Of a DNA stretch of 64,000 bases, positions 10,410-21,640 are shown piece by piece (the stretch's first letter is position 1; every line of letters starts with the position of its first letter). A program made the position numbers and the translations under genes. The notes under the pieces are model-generated. The model did not search any database and had not been told where the DNA came from. It worked only from the letters and a program-made list of their open reading frames with translations. This stretch comes from Primulina eburnea (taxonomy: Eukaryota; Streptophyta; Magnoliopsida; Lamiales; Gesneriaceae): contig NW_027331346.1 of assembly GCF_022965805.1 (NCBI RefSeq), forward strand, positions 62,001 to 126,000. The letters are read 5' to 3'.

Positions 10410-11574
10410 TACTGCTGAAAATTCACATTTTTGAAATATCAGTAATAAACTAGCAAGAAAAATACTGCAATTCAAAAATCAATAACAAATCGTCATCCCC
10501 AATCTTACGTTTTAAAAAAAAATCAAATATGAAATATGTGTAGAGTTCCTGCCAACCATCAATATATAAAACGATAGCGTCAAAATATCCAAATCATTCA
10601 TATCTCATAAACATGATGTGCTAAAGAAATAAGGTCCTCGGATTAGCGTGCGTACATCCAGCTCCGCCTACTCAGTTTTCGGCTCCTCCAATCTCCTCAT
10701 CGATATGCTCACCTGCATTATTCACACCTAGTGAGTCTAAAGACTCAATACACTCGAATCGTTATAGTGAGTACATATACATAACAAACAACAGTGAAAA
10801 GTACTGTAATGAAAATACATTTCATGATCGTAAAAACTGCATGCATAATCATAACCTGTCGAAGCATAAATATTTTCATCATATCACATTATAACAACAT
10901 ATACGTGTTTGTTTTCCTTAATTTGAATTTCGTTCATTAGTTGTGATTTTCGTATCATTGTGTCAGTCGATGGATCCATATACGTATATTTGTGGTACCC
11001 GGCGGCGGAGACATCAGCGACAATATTACCCGTCCACTGAGCTCTGGCCTTACATGTCATCGTGTCATCGTATTAGTCACAACCAACTTTCATCCTTCAA
11101 AACATGTCATCATATTCATCACTTAATAAAATCATATTCATGAAAACATAAACATTTAAAACATGTCAAGTGTTTAGGGTGCTGCCAGAACTGCTAACTC
11201 GACCCGAAGACGACCACTCTTAAACCATAATTCAGAGATCCTAATCAAGCTTCACATGACCTAATCTAACACTCACTAAGCTCGGTCATAACGACGTATT
11301 AATACTAAAACGAGACAATACCACTAAAAATAAAAGCTCCTCATACCGTGGACTAGTGCCTAGGCGCTGACACTGTGGCGCTGCGGCACTTGGTTAGCGC
11401 ATATGTGCCCGGGATCAGCACTGTAATGCTACTTATTCATATACTAGGTGCTGTGCAGCCTAAAGGACAGCGCCACGATGGTAACCCTATGATAGAAAAG
11501 CATCTGTACATATCCAAGCTAATTTCTACACTACTCTTAAACAACTCGAACCGGACTCGAACCACCACAATTAG
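10410..11574 (-). mobile_element. LTR A (partial), gypsy-type LTR in minus orientation, copy 1
   Basis: Recognised as LTR sequence by blocks shared with the defined LTRs E, F, B and H: GGTCCTCGG (10633-10641), a CACCTGC block, the palindrome GAGTCTAAAGACTC (10733-10746), and a GATGGATCCAT to GGTACCCGGCGGCGGAGACAT block (about 10968-11015) followed by TTACCCGTCCACTGAGC. The order places the element on the minus strand. It is cut at 11575 by LTR B. The same junction with ATTAG is found in copy 2, where LTR A resumes after B at 50207. Its outer left boundary is uncertain and no coding part of A is visible. Confidence 0.7.
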
Positions 11575-11978
11575 TGAAACGTGTGCTTAATCGTTTTCTT
11601 AAAAAGTACTAGAATTTTTTTTTTTTAAAGCCTCACTTAGCATCGGCCGAACCATAAAATATTTTTGATATCATTTTAAAAATAAACATCCAACTGCCAT
11701 TTAAAAATCCAAAGGAAAATATTTTAAAGCATAAAATCGTCAAACATTTTACCAACATAAAAACATTATTTGAAAAGTATAGCCCACACTATAACCTCTC
11801 AAAAATATCCCATAACATAAATAAAAGACGTAAAAATATCTTTAACATTACTTAAAATCAAAAATCATAACTAGTGCGGAAAACTAGCATCGGTCCTCGG
11901 GTTATGTGCACCTTCAGTCCAGCAAAGTCGACCATCAATGCCTCATTTATCATATTCATAATCCATATCATCTGCATC
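11575..11978 (-). mobile_element. LTR B fragment in copy 1 (first 404 bp)
   Basis: Starts TGAAACGTGTGCTTAATCG directly after ATTAG (11570-11574), exactly as the complete element B does at 40404 in copy 2, so this is the same insertion event. It includes GGTCCTCGG at 11892-11900. It is broken at 11979 by the insertion of element C. The remainder of B is not found downstream in copy 1. Confidence 0.85.
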
Positions 11979-14900
11979 TGTAAAGGCCCGTATTTTGTAT
12001 TCGTATTTTGTATTCATAATTTTTCAGAATTATTAAAAATTTTCTAAATAAATAATTATCTTATCTCATTTAATTAAAATAAACATGTAAATAATTTTCA
12101 ACTTTAAAATAACAGCGGAAGAGAATAACGTTTTCAACCAACAATTTAAAAATAATCAAACATAAACATCCATTTAAAATAATCCAACGTATTAAAAATG
12201 AGTTTGAATAATAAAAAGTGCATAAACTACATCATGAGGTCCTCGGGTTTACTACTGCTGTCCCAAGATCGCTCATTGGTCCACGCCCTCCGTCTCGGCC
12301 TCATCAATACCTACAACAATCAAGTCTAGTGAGTCTAAGGACTCAACATGTATATATCGTGAATAACAAGTAAATATATCATAAAATCGCATGCAACGTA
12401 AAAATAAAGTATCGTAAAGCGTACGGTGAAAATCGTATCATGAATAATTATAACTACGTGCATATCTAAAAATCATACGTAAAAGCTTTGCTCAATAGAG
12501 CTCTGTCATAACATATCATAATTTTCTGGTAGAGATAATGTTTCTAAGCAAGTGGCCCATAACATAGCATAAGCGCCTGATCAGACTAAACCACAGTATA
12601 CTGGGCGGTAGAGATCAATCACAGCCCTTGGACTGGATGTCCGTACCCATACATAATCATAACCGGTCGTAAGTCACCGGGCGGAGAGGCCCTCGGTTGC
12701 GCCTACCGACTTCCAAACCCATAAGCATAAGGTGGCCACAAGACATATAGCATATATCTCAAAAATAAGCATTTTATATTTTTATGCACGTAATATAATT
12801 ATAACCTTATTTTTACCGGATGAGTTGAATCGTTCCCAGGCTTGCTGTGACTTACTAATAATATGTGACACATGGAATAAATCTTATTTTGACAAAATTT
12901 TAGCAATAGAACCAAAAACGAGACTATTCGGACCAACAACTTGATTTTAAACCATGGCTTCGTACCAACCCGAACCAACATTAAACCGACGTTTAACCAT
13001 GATTAAAAATACCCTAAACATACTGAAAAATTTGCATAATAATTGTAACACACGAAATAGGCGAAAGGAATCCAAAAACATAAGACGCTCTTTCGAGAGT
13101 TATTTTGGCACCTTTCGCCGTAAATTCTCGTACGACCTCTAAACTCGACCAAATCACGAACGGCCAAAAACACGACTTTCCTAACTCATTAAGGTAGTGT
13201 CCAGTCCAAGGCCATGGGCTAAAAGCCAACCAAGAACTCAAACCACCTCCTGAAACAGAACTCAAAGTTGCTGTCACAAACAGAATTTACAGCAGCTGCT
13301 ATTGCGCGTGTGAGGGGAAAAATTCGAAATTTCATGACCATTGGCTTGAACCACCAACCAGAGACTCTTACAAACATTCTAGGCATGGCTTGGACCATGG
13401 CTAAGGGCTAAAAGCCAACCACAAACCAAGCAAACACCTAGGACAATCACAGCTCAAAACCGAGAGAGCCACTTTCTGTATAGTGTGATGTATTGCATCG
13501 TTTTGTTGTCTTGTATCGTTCCAATGGCCATTTGAGCGACCATGGCTCGATCTAGACATGATGGAGTGTTGTATAAACCATGGCTATGGGCTAGGAGCCA
13601 ACCATAATCCAAACAACACCCCAAAAACCGAAACCCACTAACACAGGAACTGAAAATTCGAAATGTGCACTTGTCTTGTGATTTAAAAATTTTGATGGAT
13701 CCATGAACCAAGCTTGGAAAGGACACCTTGGTCACGTCCTAGACATGTTAAGGGAGAGTTCTAACCATGGCTACAGTCTCTAGGACAGTCAAGATTCGAA
13801 CACCATCCTTAACCATTCCATGACAGAACTCATGCCTCATTTCTGCACTTAAATGTAAAGTTGCTGTCATTTATTTGTTTGTGCGTGTATGGATTGAAAC
13901 CAATGAACCAAAACCCCCTAACACAATCTAAATGATTTCTAGATGCAGCCTTGTAAGCCTGGAATCGAGCAACCCCATGTCAACAACATAAAACACTGAA
14001 GCGTGAAGCACACATCATGACCCGAAAAGCTGTGCAGATTTTTGGAGGGTGTTGCTGTCAAATTCGTTTTGTCCCTTGATGTATGAACATATACTGATTT
14101 AAAATACCTAATATAACTTGATTGTAGAGCAAAGGAATAATATATACATGCCTGGAATTTGTTTTGTAGAAAAACAAATCAAAACGACACTACGACGCGA
14201 CGAGATCAGAGTTGAGGATTCTTTTCTTGTTTCAGCTGCTGTGCACGATTTTTAGCTGTTGTTCTTACTGTAATTTCGAAGGTAAGGGAGTGTGTTTGCT
14301 AGACAATAGAGATGAGTATTATAGGAGGTGTTAAATGGGTATTGAAGTTCATTTATTTGAGAGTTACAAGTGAAGGAATATAATGGAATTTGAATTATTC
14401 TTCCAATTCTCTAGCTGTAGCCAATCTTATTTCCTCTCCTTGCTGCTAATTTATGGCTCTCAGCTGCTACTTTCTGATATTTTTATCAAGGGTGAGAGTG
14501 TGGGTTTGCTTGACAATAAAGGTGAGTGTTTAAGGTGCCATAACATACATTAAGTTGGGAGTTACAAGTCAAGGTTTTTGAATGAAATTTGAAAGGCTTC
14601 TCCTTCCCCTTGCTAACCGATACATTTTCTCACTTTTGTTGCATGTTCTCTTTTATTTGCTAGCACATTGAATTGAGGAAGAATGAAGGTATATTATTGT
14701 GTTTGAATTTTATTACTAATTAAAGAATTAAAATGAGGGAATGAATTCACCTTGATGTCCCTTTAGAAGTGTCTTGAAAGGGGAGTTACTAACCATTTCA
14801 ATTTGTTTATGGATTGACCGAAAGTTGATGTTATTGTATGGTATAATTTTTGTTTAATTCTTGTATTTTAAATGATTAAGGTTTTTAAATACCATTATAT

Positions 14901-15334
14901 TTATTTTAGTGAATTAATCCATTAATTTAGGATGAACTCTTGCATAACATACTTAACCTAAAATTTAAGGATTAAAATGCTATGTTTAATTTCTTGTATA
15001 TATTATACTTAGATTAATTCATCCCCATTTATTTACATATTTTTATTTAAGCTTTAATTAAATATTAACCTAAAAAACTTATTTAACAACTTAGCTCTAA
15101 TTAATTTAAATGAATCCTAAAACATTCTATTTCTTTAAATTAAATTATTCTTTGACTAAAATTAAATTTAGGAATATTTTCTCATTAATAATCTTCTCTC
15201 TAATCTCCAAACTCCGGTCCGACCTCGCGTATTTATCTTAAAAAGATAAAACTAAACATCTACTTTTAAAATAAATAAGCATGATTTAAAACTTCATATT
15301 AAATTTAAATAATAGAAATGCACGACTTATACGT
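11979..15334 (-). mobile_element. LTR C (truncated by D), gypsy-type LTR in minus orientation
   Basis: Starts TGTAAAGGCCCG at 11979, preceded by GCATC (11974-11978), the predicted target duplication; in copy 2 the uninterrupted B sequence continues through the same GCATC at 40805-40809. It carries the shared LTR blocks GGTCCTCGGG (12239-12248) and GAGTCTAAGGACTC (12331-12344). The right end is cut off by element D at 15335, so neither C's terminal CA nor its primer site or interior is seen. At least 3.36 kb of LTR is present with no retrotransposon coding sequence. Confidence 0.75.
13195..13800. repeat. Degenerate ~185-bp tandem repeats inside LTR C
   Basis: The word CCATGG-CTA-GGGCTAAAAGCCAACC recurs with its end at 13231, 13420 and 13603, giving periods of 189 and 183 bp. 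A shorter fourth copy of the CCATGGCTA word is near 13765. Between the words the text is only loosely conserved (for example CAGAACT and TGCTGTCA). Some open frames here are by-products of the repeats, not genes. Confidence 0.6.
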
Positions 15335-15460
15335 TGTAATGCCCGAGATTTAATTATTGTAATCAGACGTTGATTAATTGACATAATTGAGGATATAAGA
15401 ACTCAAATGACGAAGCCGGGCGTCGTTGCATTGTTAGCCAAGAATTTGGACAGAACCTTC

Positions 15461-15614
15461 GGCGCTCGAGCGGTAGAAAAGGACCGCCCGAGCGCCAATG
15501 CATCACAAATTGATCTTCGGACAGAACGTGTGGCGTCCGAGCGGTAGAAAATTACCGCTCGAGCGCCAATGGATAATGAGTTAAGCATCCAGACAGAAAG
15601 TGCCGCGCTCGAGC
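15461..15614. repeat. GC-rich hairpin array in LTR D
   Basis: Two complete hairpins: GGCGCTCGAGCGGT with ACCGCCCGAGCGCC (15461-15474, 15483-15496), and GGCGTCCGAGCGGT with ACCGCTCGAGCGCC (15532-15545, 15554-15567), each with an 8-base loop containing AGAAAA. A third begins at about 15603 and is split by the insertion of E; its other half continues at 18615-18644 (CGAGCGGTACTTTCTTACCG, then CCCGAGCGCG). Each unit is preceded by GACAGAA. The array lies in the U3 part, upstream of the AT microsatellite. Confidence 0.85.
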
Positions 15615-18614
15615 TGAAACGTCTACTCGTTTTAAAATGCGGAACTTTTTTTTTTTTTTTTTTTGAGCTCTCATTTTAAAAATTAGCATTTAAAATGATC
15701 ATATTTATTTAACAATGAAAATATCGCAGTTAAAAATAAATAACATCGACGTAAACGTAAATGAGTAAAAATCATGAAAATCCTCGACGTAAATAAAATG
15801 TTTAACTCCTCTCCAAAAACCATCACTCAAAATGCTGAAAAACGCGCGGTCCTCGGGTTATGTCACCGTACCAGGACTGCCTACTCAGAGTTCAGCACCT
15901 CCTGTCTCCTTCTCAAAATGCTCACCTGCATCACACACGCCTAGTGAGTCTAAAGACTCAACACACCTGTACCAGTAATAACGAGTACATATACGTAGCA
16001 CACAGCAGTGAAAAATAGTATAATCAACATACATTTCATGAGCTTAAAAACATGAACATAAGCGTGTCGTGTAAAATGGTAACGTGTCAAAACATGTCTC
16101 ATCATGTTATCAATGCGTATGCGTAACTGTGACCTGTCAAAACATAGTAATAACATGTATCATTGTATCAGCATATACGTGTTAAAATCTTAATTTGAAT
16201 TCCGCTCATTAGCTGTGACTTTCGTATCATCATGTCATCATGTCAGTCGATGGATCCATCTACGTGTAACCGCGGTACCCGGCGGCGAGGGACATCGGCG
16301 ACGGCATTACCCGCCCACTGAGCCCGGGCCTTACATGTCATCGTGTCATCGTGTTAGTCACAACTAAATCACTTCCTTCAAAACGTGTCATCATTTTCAT
16401 CACTTAATTAAAAGGATGCGTATACATAGTTTTTCCTTTAAACCAGGCATGCACTATAATTATCATAATAGCGTAAAAATCATGAACATGATGCATAAAC
16501 ATTTAAAATATCATGAATTTGTGCTCAGGGCGCTGCCAGGACCAAAATCTCACCCCGAGTGCAAAATGACCATTTTGTCCTTGGAAACCCAAAAATTACC
16601 GTTTTGCCCATAGACGTAAAATTTCACTTCTTTGACATTTTCTTAATTTCATTGACTCTAACACGTCCTCAATAATTATTTAAGCTTACAAGAACTTTCC
16701 CATCTTTTTATTTGGCTTAAATCTATGACTTTTAAATTAATCTTTAAATATAACCTATTAATGCGTGTTAATCCCGAATTAAACCAAACCTTAGCATATA
16801 ATTCCCAAATTAAAAACTTAGACTTCTAATAATTATTTCAGCTTAAATATAATTTCCCATAATTTTATTAAGCTTAAATCTAGGCTTTCAATTAATTCTT
16901 TAATTAACCTTTCGTGTGGCGATTAAATCCCGAATAAATCCAAAACTCATTATTTTGATCCGAAGCTTACCAAACTCCTAAAAATGTCCCAAAACATTTT
17001 TAAAAGCATCCCTAGATGTAAACTCGAGCTCATTTCATAACTTAACAGAATTGTTTTAAAACTTAGACCGGGGTCCCGGTTTTAACCCGAATCGAATCGA
17101 AACTTAACCAAATTCTTCCCAACTTCTTACCACACTTCATAAACACTTAAAAGACCCTTAAATCAGTCAATAATAGGCTCTTAACCTCTCGGCTAAGTCC
17201 TGAGAGTTGCTGGAAATTACAGCACATGCAAGTCTTGTCCTTAGTGAGCTAACCCCCATTATTTCATTCCTAGCATAGACCCGATGAGCCAGTCATGGCT
17301 CGGCCTCACCTAGATCACATGAGGACTACTCTGGACCTGCATAACCCACTGAACCAGCCCCAAGCAACAAACACAGCACACATGACCGCTAGATCCCCAC
17401 GAAGTGCACTCGAACATCACCCAAACGCCCAACGCTCAAGCGGTTCCGATCCTATCCTCGTTTCAGCCACGTTCGAACCACCCTAGGCCATGGTTCAGAC
17501 CCTTTATGATCTGTTCCAGAGCTAGGGACGCCCCTTGCACAGCCGAGACCGAACCGATCCTCGATCTAGCCGTTATGCGCGCACTAGCGCCCGAACGAAC
17601 GGTTTTTCCCTGCATAGACCTGAACCGAGGCCCTCTCAGGTTGTTCTAACATAAACCTCGACATGTACAGCCCCTAAGGACCCTAGATCGGCAGCCCCTT
17701 GCACCCAAACATCAAACACGTGAGTTAAATGCATAAAATACGGTTTTTCACGAACAATACGAAGCAACAATTGATTTAAACATTTTTCGTATGCGAGAAC
17801 ACATGTAACAGCATATAATGGCGTGAATAATGCAGAAATAAAGATACATGGCGTGCCTTATGATGTTGGTGCAGAAACGCTCGGAGGAACACGGAACGTG
17901 GAAGGAAATTGAGCTTGGAGGAAAAAGAAGCACCGAAATCTTTGCTGCTGCACTCACGAAGAGGTTGGCCAATTGGAGGGGGTGGGCGGCTGAGTGGAGG
18001 GTTATTAGGTTAAGTGGTGAGCTTAGGGAATAATTAGTGTTAAATATATAGATAATAATTTAGTTAATGGCCTTTAATTCATGTAATTAAAAGGTTAAAA
18101 AGGTGTTTAAGCCCAAAAGTTTATAAGTAGGCCCATTAAATCCAAACACACTCCCGAAAAATATTTCATATTGAAAAGTTCTTGAAAATATTAGCCGAAT
18201 CCTTAAAAAGTCCCCTGAATCGATAAAATTTGTGTACTGTTAAAAATAAAATCATGCGGGTAAAATACCCAAATAAAATCTCATTTTTGAGAAATACCCT
18301 TAAAAACACTATAACTTAATTTATAAAAATAAATCATGTAACAAAATAATTTTCCTGAAAGTTCTCCGGTCTCCGTTCCTCGTTCGAGCTCAAAATGCAA
18401 CTTAAAAAATCTATAATGCATGAACCTTTAAAATTTCATGAAATAAATTCTACCATGCAATAATTATGCATAAAATGAATAAAAATAATTAAACACAATT
18501 TAATGAAATAAATATGCATTTATTGCTTTAAAATAATTTAATAAAATACTAAAGAAATTTAATAATTTGCATTCATGTGGTTCACGTGGACTTTATAATT
18601 TTTGGGACGTTACA
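15615..18614 (-). mobile_element. Solo LTR E (gypsy type, minus orientation) inserted in LTR D
   Basis: A 3,000-bp LTR from TGAAACGTCTACTCG to GGGACGTTACA, flanked by the 5-bp duplication CGAGC (15610-15614 and 18615-18619). There is no interior or second LTR, so it is a solo LTR left by recombination between the two LTRs of one element. It is the same family as LTR F at the right edge of the window (60870-63628) in opposite orientation. It carries GGTCCTCGGG (15849-15858), GAGTCTAAAGACTC (15946-15959) and the GGATCCAT/GGTACCCGGCGGCG block (about 16250-16290). Short frames near 17300-17650 are not supported as genes. Confidence 0.93.
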
Positions 18615-18691
18615 CGAGCGGTACTTTCTTACCGCCCGAGCGCGAGACGTGGAATAGGTGAGATGAGCCACTCGTCCTTTTGCATGTAAGT

Positions 18692-18693
<2 letters not shown>

Positions 18694-18724
<31 letters not shown>
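18694..18724. repeat. (AT)n microsatellite in LTR D
   Basis: About 15 uninterrupted AT/TA dinucleotides followed by CACACACG. Once E is removed it lies roughly 350 bp from the start of the D LTR, just downstream of the hairpin array. That is where a TATA box would be expected, so the repeat may include or replace the core promoter of D. Function is inferred. Confidence 0.8.
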
Positions 18725-18732
<8 letters not shown>

Positions 18733-20429
18733 AATCCTTCAGTTTTAAAAGAAGAGAAACGAGGATAAAGATCGAGAAAAGGGTTCGGGCAAAGGGTTGA
18801 AAAATCCTTACGCCTTTTGTGAGAAATCTGTCCGTCCGAATTAGAATCTAACTTCAGTACTGTGTTCCTATCGACACAGGCTTCATCTGGACGTAAGTTT
18901 TGTTATGTTTTGAGATGTTATGAAAATATGATATTGTCAGAATTGAATATGAATCAGATATGATGTTTCTACTACCGTAGATATCGTATAATTGAAGTCA
19001 GACTGAAGAACAGATTGTTTATGTATTTGTTATGATTTTTGAAAGATATTGACTGAGATTCTATATCAGAATTGTGTTAATATTCAGAGTATGAATTATG
19101 TTGACACAGATTATGAGTTCCAGTATTATATTTGTGATGTTCAGATTGACGGGGTTATTCAGATTGTATGGTTATGCCGTCGAAACATCAGTTGATTTAG
19201 ATTGATCAGATTCAGTATTGATTTAGATTGATAAGATATGATATTGATTGAGATTCATGATTATACTGTTGATTTTGATCAGATTGTATACTGAGTTGAG
19301 TATTGATCAGAACAGATTGTGAATTGAATTACACATTGATACAGTGTATTTGATATTGTCATTTCAGACTTGTTATGGACAGATTCGACTTCGAGACTTC
19401 GTCTTCGTCAGACCGGGACGACAAAGGTATAATTCATGTGATATTCGGGAAGACATAACTCAAATCAGATCTCATTTGAGTTTCCCAATAAAATCACATA
19501 CTTGATTATTGTTTATCTTTTGATATGATTATGATTTGTTTATAGACTTATATTCAAATCTTTTGAAAAGAACATGCTTTGTTTATAGATTTTATTCATT
19601 GCATTTGAGATAGGAAAGTGTGACAGAAACAGTCAGACTTCTAGACGTTCGGTGTATTGTTACATAGGAGCATACACCGCCCTATTGTAGATTATTCGAT
19701 ACAGAAATGACCGAAGTCTAGGAATAAGATGTACGTCACCCCGATTGGGAGGGTAGGTGACAGACAGTGATGTCTTATTCACCCCGGGATCCTTAGAGTT
19801 ATAGTTGAGTCGAGTCTAGATATGATTTGACTAGAACTGCATGCGTCTACGGATGTGGTTTCATAGACTATGAAACCCATTGTTATTGCTTTCAGTCATG
19901 ATAGCATGTTTTTATGATTTGATTTGAGTAGCATGTTTAGTTAATTTGTGTTGCATGCTTATTTTGAGTTGATTTCATAGATTATGAAATCTATTGTTTT
20001 TTTTAAGTTATTCATGATAGAATATTTCATGATTTACTTTATGTATGTACATGTTTTATACTGGGATTTATTCTCACCGGAGTTATCCGGCTGTTGTCTT
20101 GTTTTGTATGTGTGCATGACAACAGGTGGAATTAGATCGGGGTCGAGAAGATGATGAGAGAAGACGAGTTTAGCGTGGTGATTCCGGACTTGGATAGATT
20201 TGGTTTTATTACTTGAACTTTAGTAGTTAAACCTTAGATTAGTTAAAAGATTGTTGTATCTGTATACTGAAATATATTTTATACTGAGATGTATATTATT
20301 TATATTCCATTACCTTCCGCATTTACATTTTAAAAAGAAAAAAAATTTTAGACTCTGTGTAGCAGAACTGATAATTAAATCCCAAAAGAAGATTAAGAAG
20401 ATGATTAGCGTCCGGGTCCCCACAACAGG

Positions 20430-20441
20430 TGGTATCAGAGC
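20430..20441 (+). other. Primer-binding site of element D (tRNA-iMet)
   Basis: TGGTATCAGAGC, two bases after the LTR end, matches the complement of the 3' end of plant initiator methionine tRNA. It fixes the 3' end of the LTR and the plus orientation of D. Confidence 0.9.
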
Positions 20442-20755
20442 GATAGATCCTTTAGATTGAGATAGTCAGAATTGATAGATCTTTTTGAAGGAGATAGTAG
20501 AGAATGAGCGGGGTAGATTGAATTCTCTTCCTTGCATGTGATTGCTAGCATGAGATTTATGTCAATGTTGACCTGCATGATGTGTGCTAGCATGATTTAT
20601 TGTTTTTCTTATTACATGTTGTTTGTTATCTGAGTTGATTACAGCATGTAAGTACTGAGCCTGGATCAGAACCGAGTCTGAATCAGAGGTATATGATCAG
20701 AGGAGGGCTGAGACAGAATATATAGATTGTATATTAATTTGTTTGATATTCTGAT

Positions 20756-21640
20756 ATGCCGCCTCGGAGAATTTCAGAAAAGGGCAGTACTTCGTCTGAA
20801 CAGATAGATGTATCAGAAACTCAGATGGAAGTAAAGTTGGCAGAACTCCAGTTATTACAGCCGCCGATTCTGAGTGGTACCGAGACATCTGAAGATTGTC
20901 AGAACTGGGTTGATGACATAGAAATACTATTTGATTTACTGGATTGTACAGAGGAACAGAAAGTTAAATTGGTATTTCACCAGTTACGAGAGACTGCCAG
21001 AAATTGGTGGATTACAATCAAAGGAGTATTAGCACAACGCGGTACTGTGATCACTTGGGAAGTATTCAAGACTGAATTTAATCGACGATTTTTCTCAGTC
21101 TCGTATCGAGAGGACAAGAAAGCAGAGTTTGAGAATTTGAGCCAAGGTCAGTTGAATATTGATGAATATATCGCCAAATTCTCTACTCTACTGCATTTTG
21201 CTCCTCAGATAGCTGGGAATGATCAGTTCATCAGAGGGTTGAATTTGGAGGTAGTTGCATTTATGAATCTGCAGCGACCTTACCATTTCGCTGACATCCT
21301 GAGTAGAGCGAAGAGAGTTGAGGCGAGTCTGATTAGACAGCTAGGGAGGTTGTGTGTGAAACAACCCCAGACACAGCAATCCCCTCTCCGATTTGATCAA
21401 GGCCGTACGAGTGGAAAGCAAGATTTGCTGAAAGCTCGGAAGAAGCCATTCAAGAAGCTAGAAAGCGGTTCATCTAGCTCCAGCGTTTCTGGTCCAAGCC
21501 ATACTGGAGTGTATTGCAGGAGTTGCGGAGGGAGACACCCCACCAAGCAATGCCAGGGAGTGACTGGTAGATGCAATATTTGTGGACAGCCGGGACACTT
21601 TGCTAAAGTCTGTCCCCAGAAGCGTTCCCGAAGATCGTAG
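20756..21640 (+). CDS. Gag polyprotein of element D (Tekay/Del-like gypsy)
   Basis: An open frame of 294 codons starting MPPRRISEKG, the N-terminus typical of Tekay/Del-type chromovirus Gag. The capsid-like part (about 40-200) contains NWVDDIEILFDLL, ARNWWITIKG and the YREDKKAEFENLSQGQLNIDEY block. Two zinc knuckles follow, CRSCGGRHPTKQC near 258-270 and CNICGQPGHFAKVC near 277-290; the second is a standard CCHC knuckle. It ends at RSRRS and a stop, shorter than a typical Gag-Pol. Gag packages the element RNA in cytoplasmic particles. The frame is intact, whereas everything after it is badly decayed. Confidence 0.88.
   Translation: MPPRRISEKGSTSSEQIDVSETQMEVKLAELQLLQPPILSGTETSEDCQNWVDDIEILFDLLDCTEEQKVKLVFHQLRETARNWWITIKGVLAQRGTVITWEVFKTEFNRRFFSVSYREDKKAEFENLSQGQLNIDEYIAKFSTLLHFAPQIAGNDQFIRGLNLEVVAFMNLQRPYHFADILSRAKRVEASLIRQLGRLCVKQPQTQQSPLRFDQGRTSGKQDLLKARKKPFKKLESGSSSSSVSGPSHTGVYCRSCGGRHPTKQCQGVTGRCNICGQPGHFAKVCPQKRSRRS

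Larger units (their letters stand above)
15335..20427 (+). mobile_element. 5' LTR of element D (interrupted by solo LTR E)
   Basis: Begins TGTAATGCCCGAGATT at 15335 and ends CCCCACAACA at 20427, two bases before a tRNA-iMet primer site. Removing E and its target duplicate (3,005 bp) leaves an LTR of about 2.09 kb. The first 300 bp contain a GC-rich hairpin array (listed separately). An AT microsatellite follows at the expected TATA position, then a long leader rich in CAGA and GATT words. The other LTR of D is not in the window, because D breaks off near 24030. Confidence 0.85.

Noticed and set aside
17295..17649. Overlapping frames in solo LTR E
   Set aside because: CCC/GACC-rich LTR text that happens to be open; not conserved in the related LTR F.
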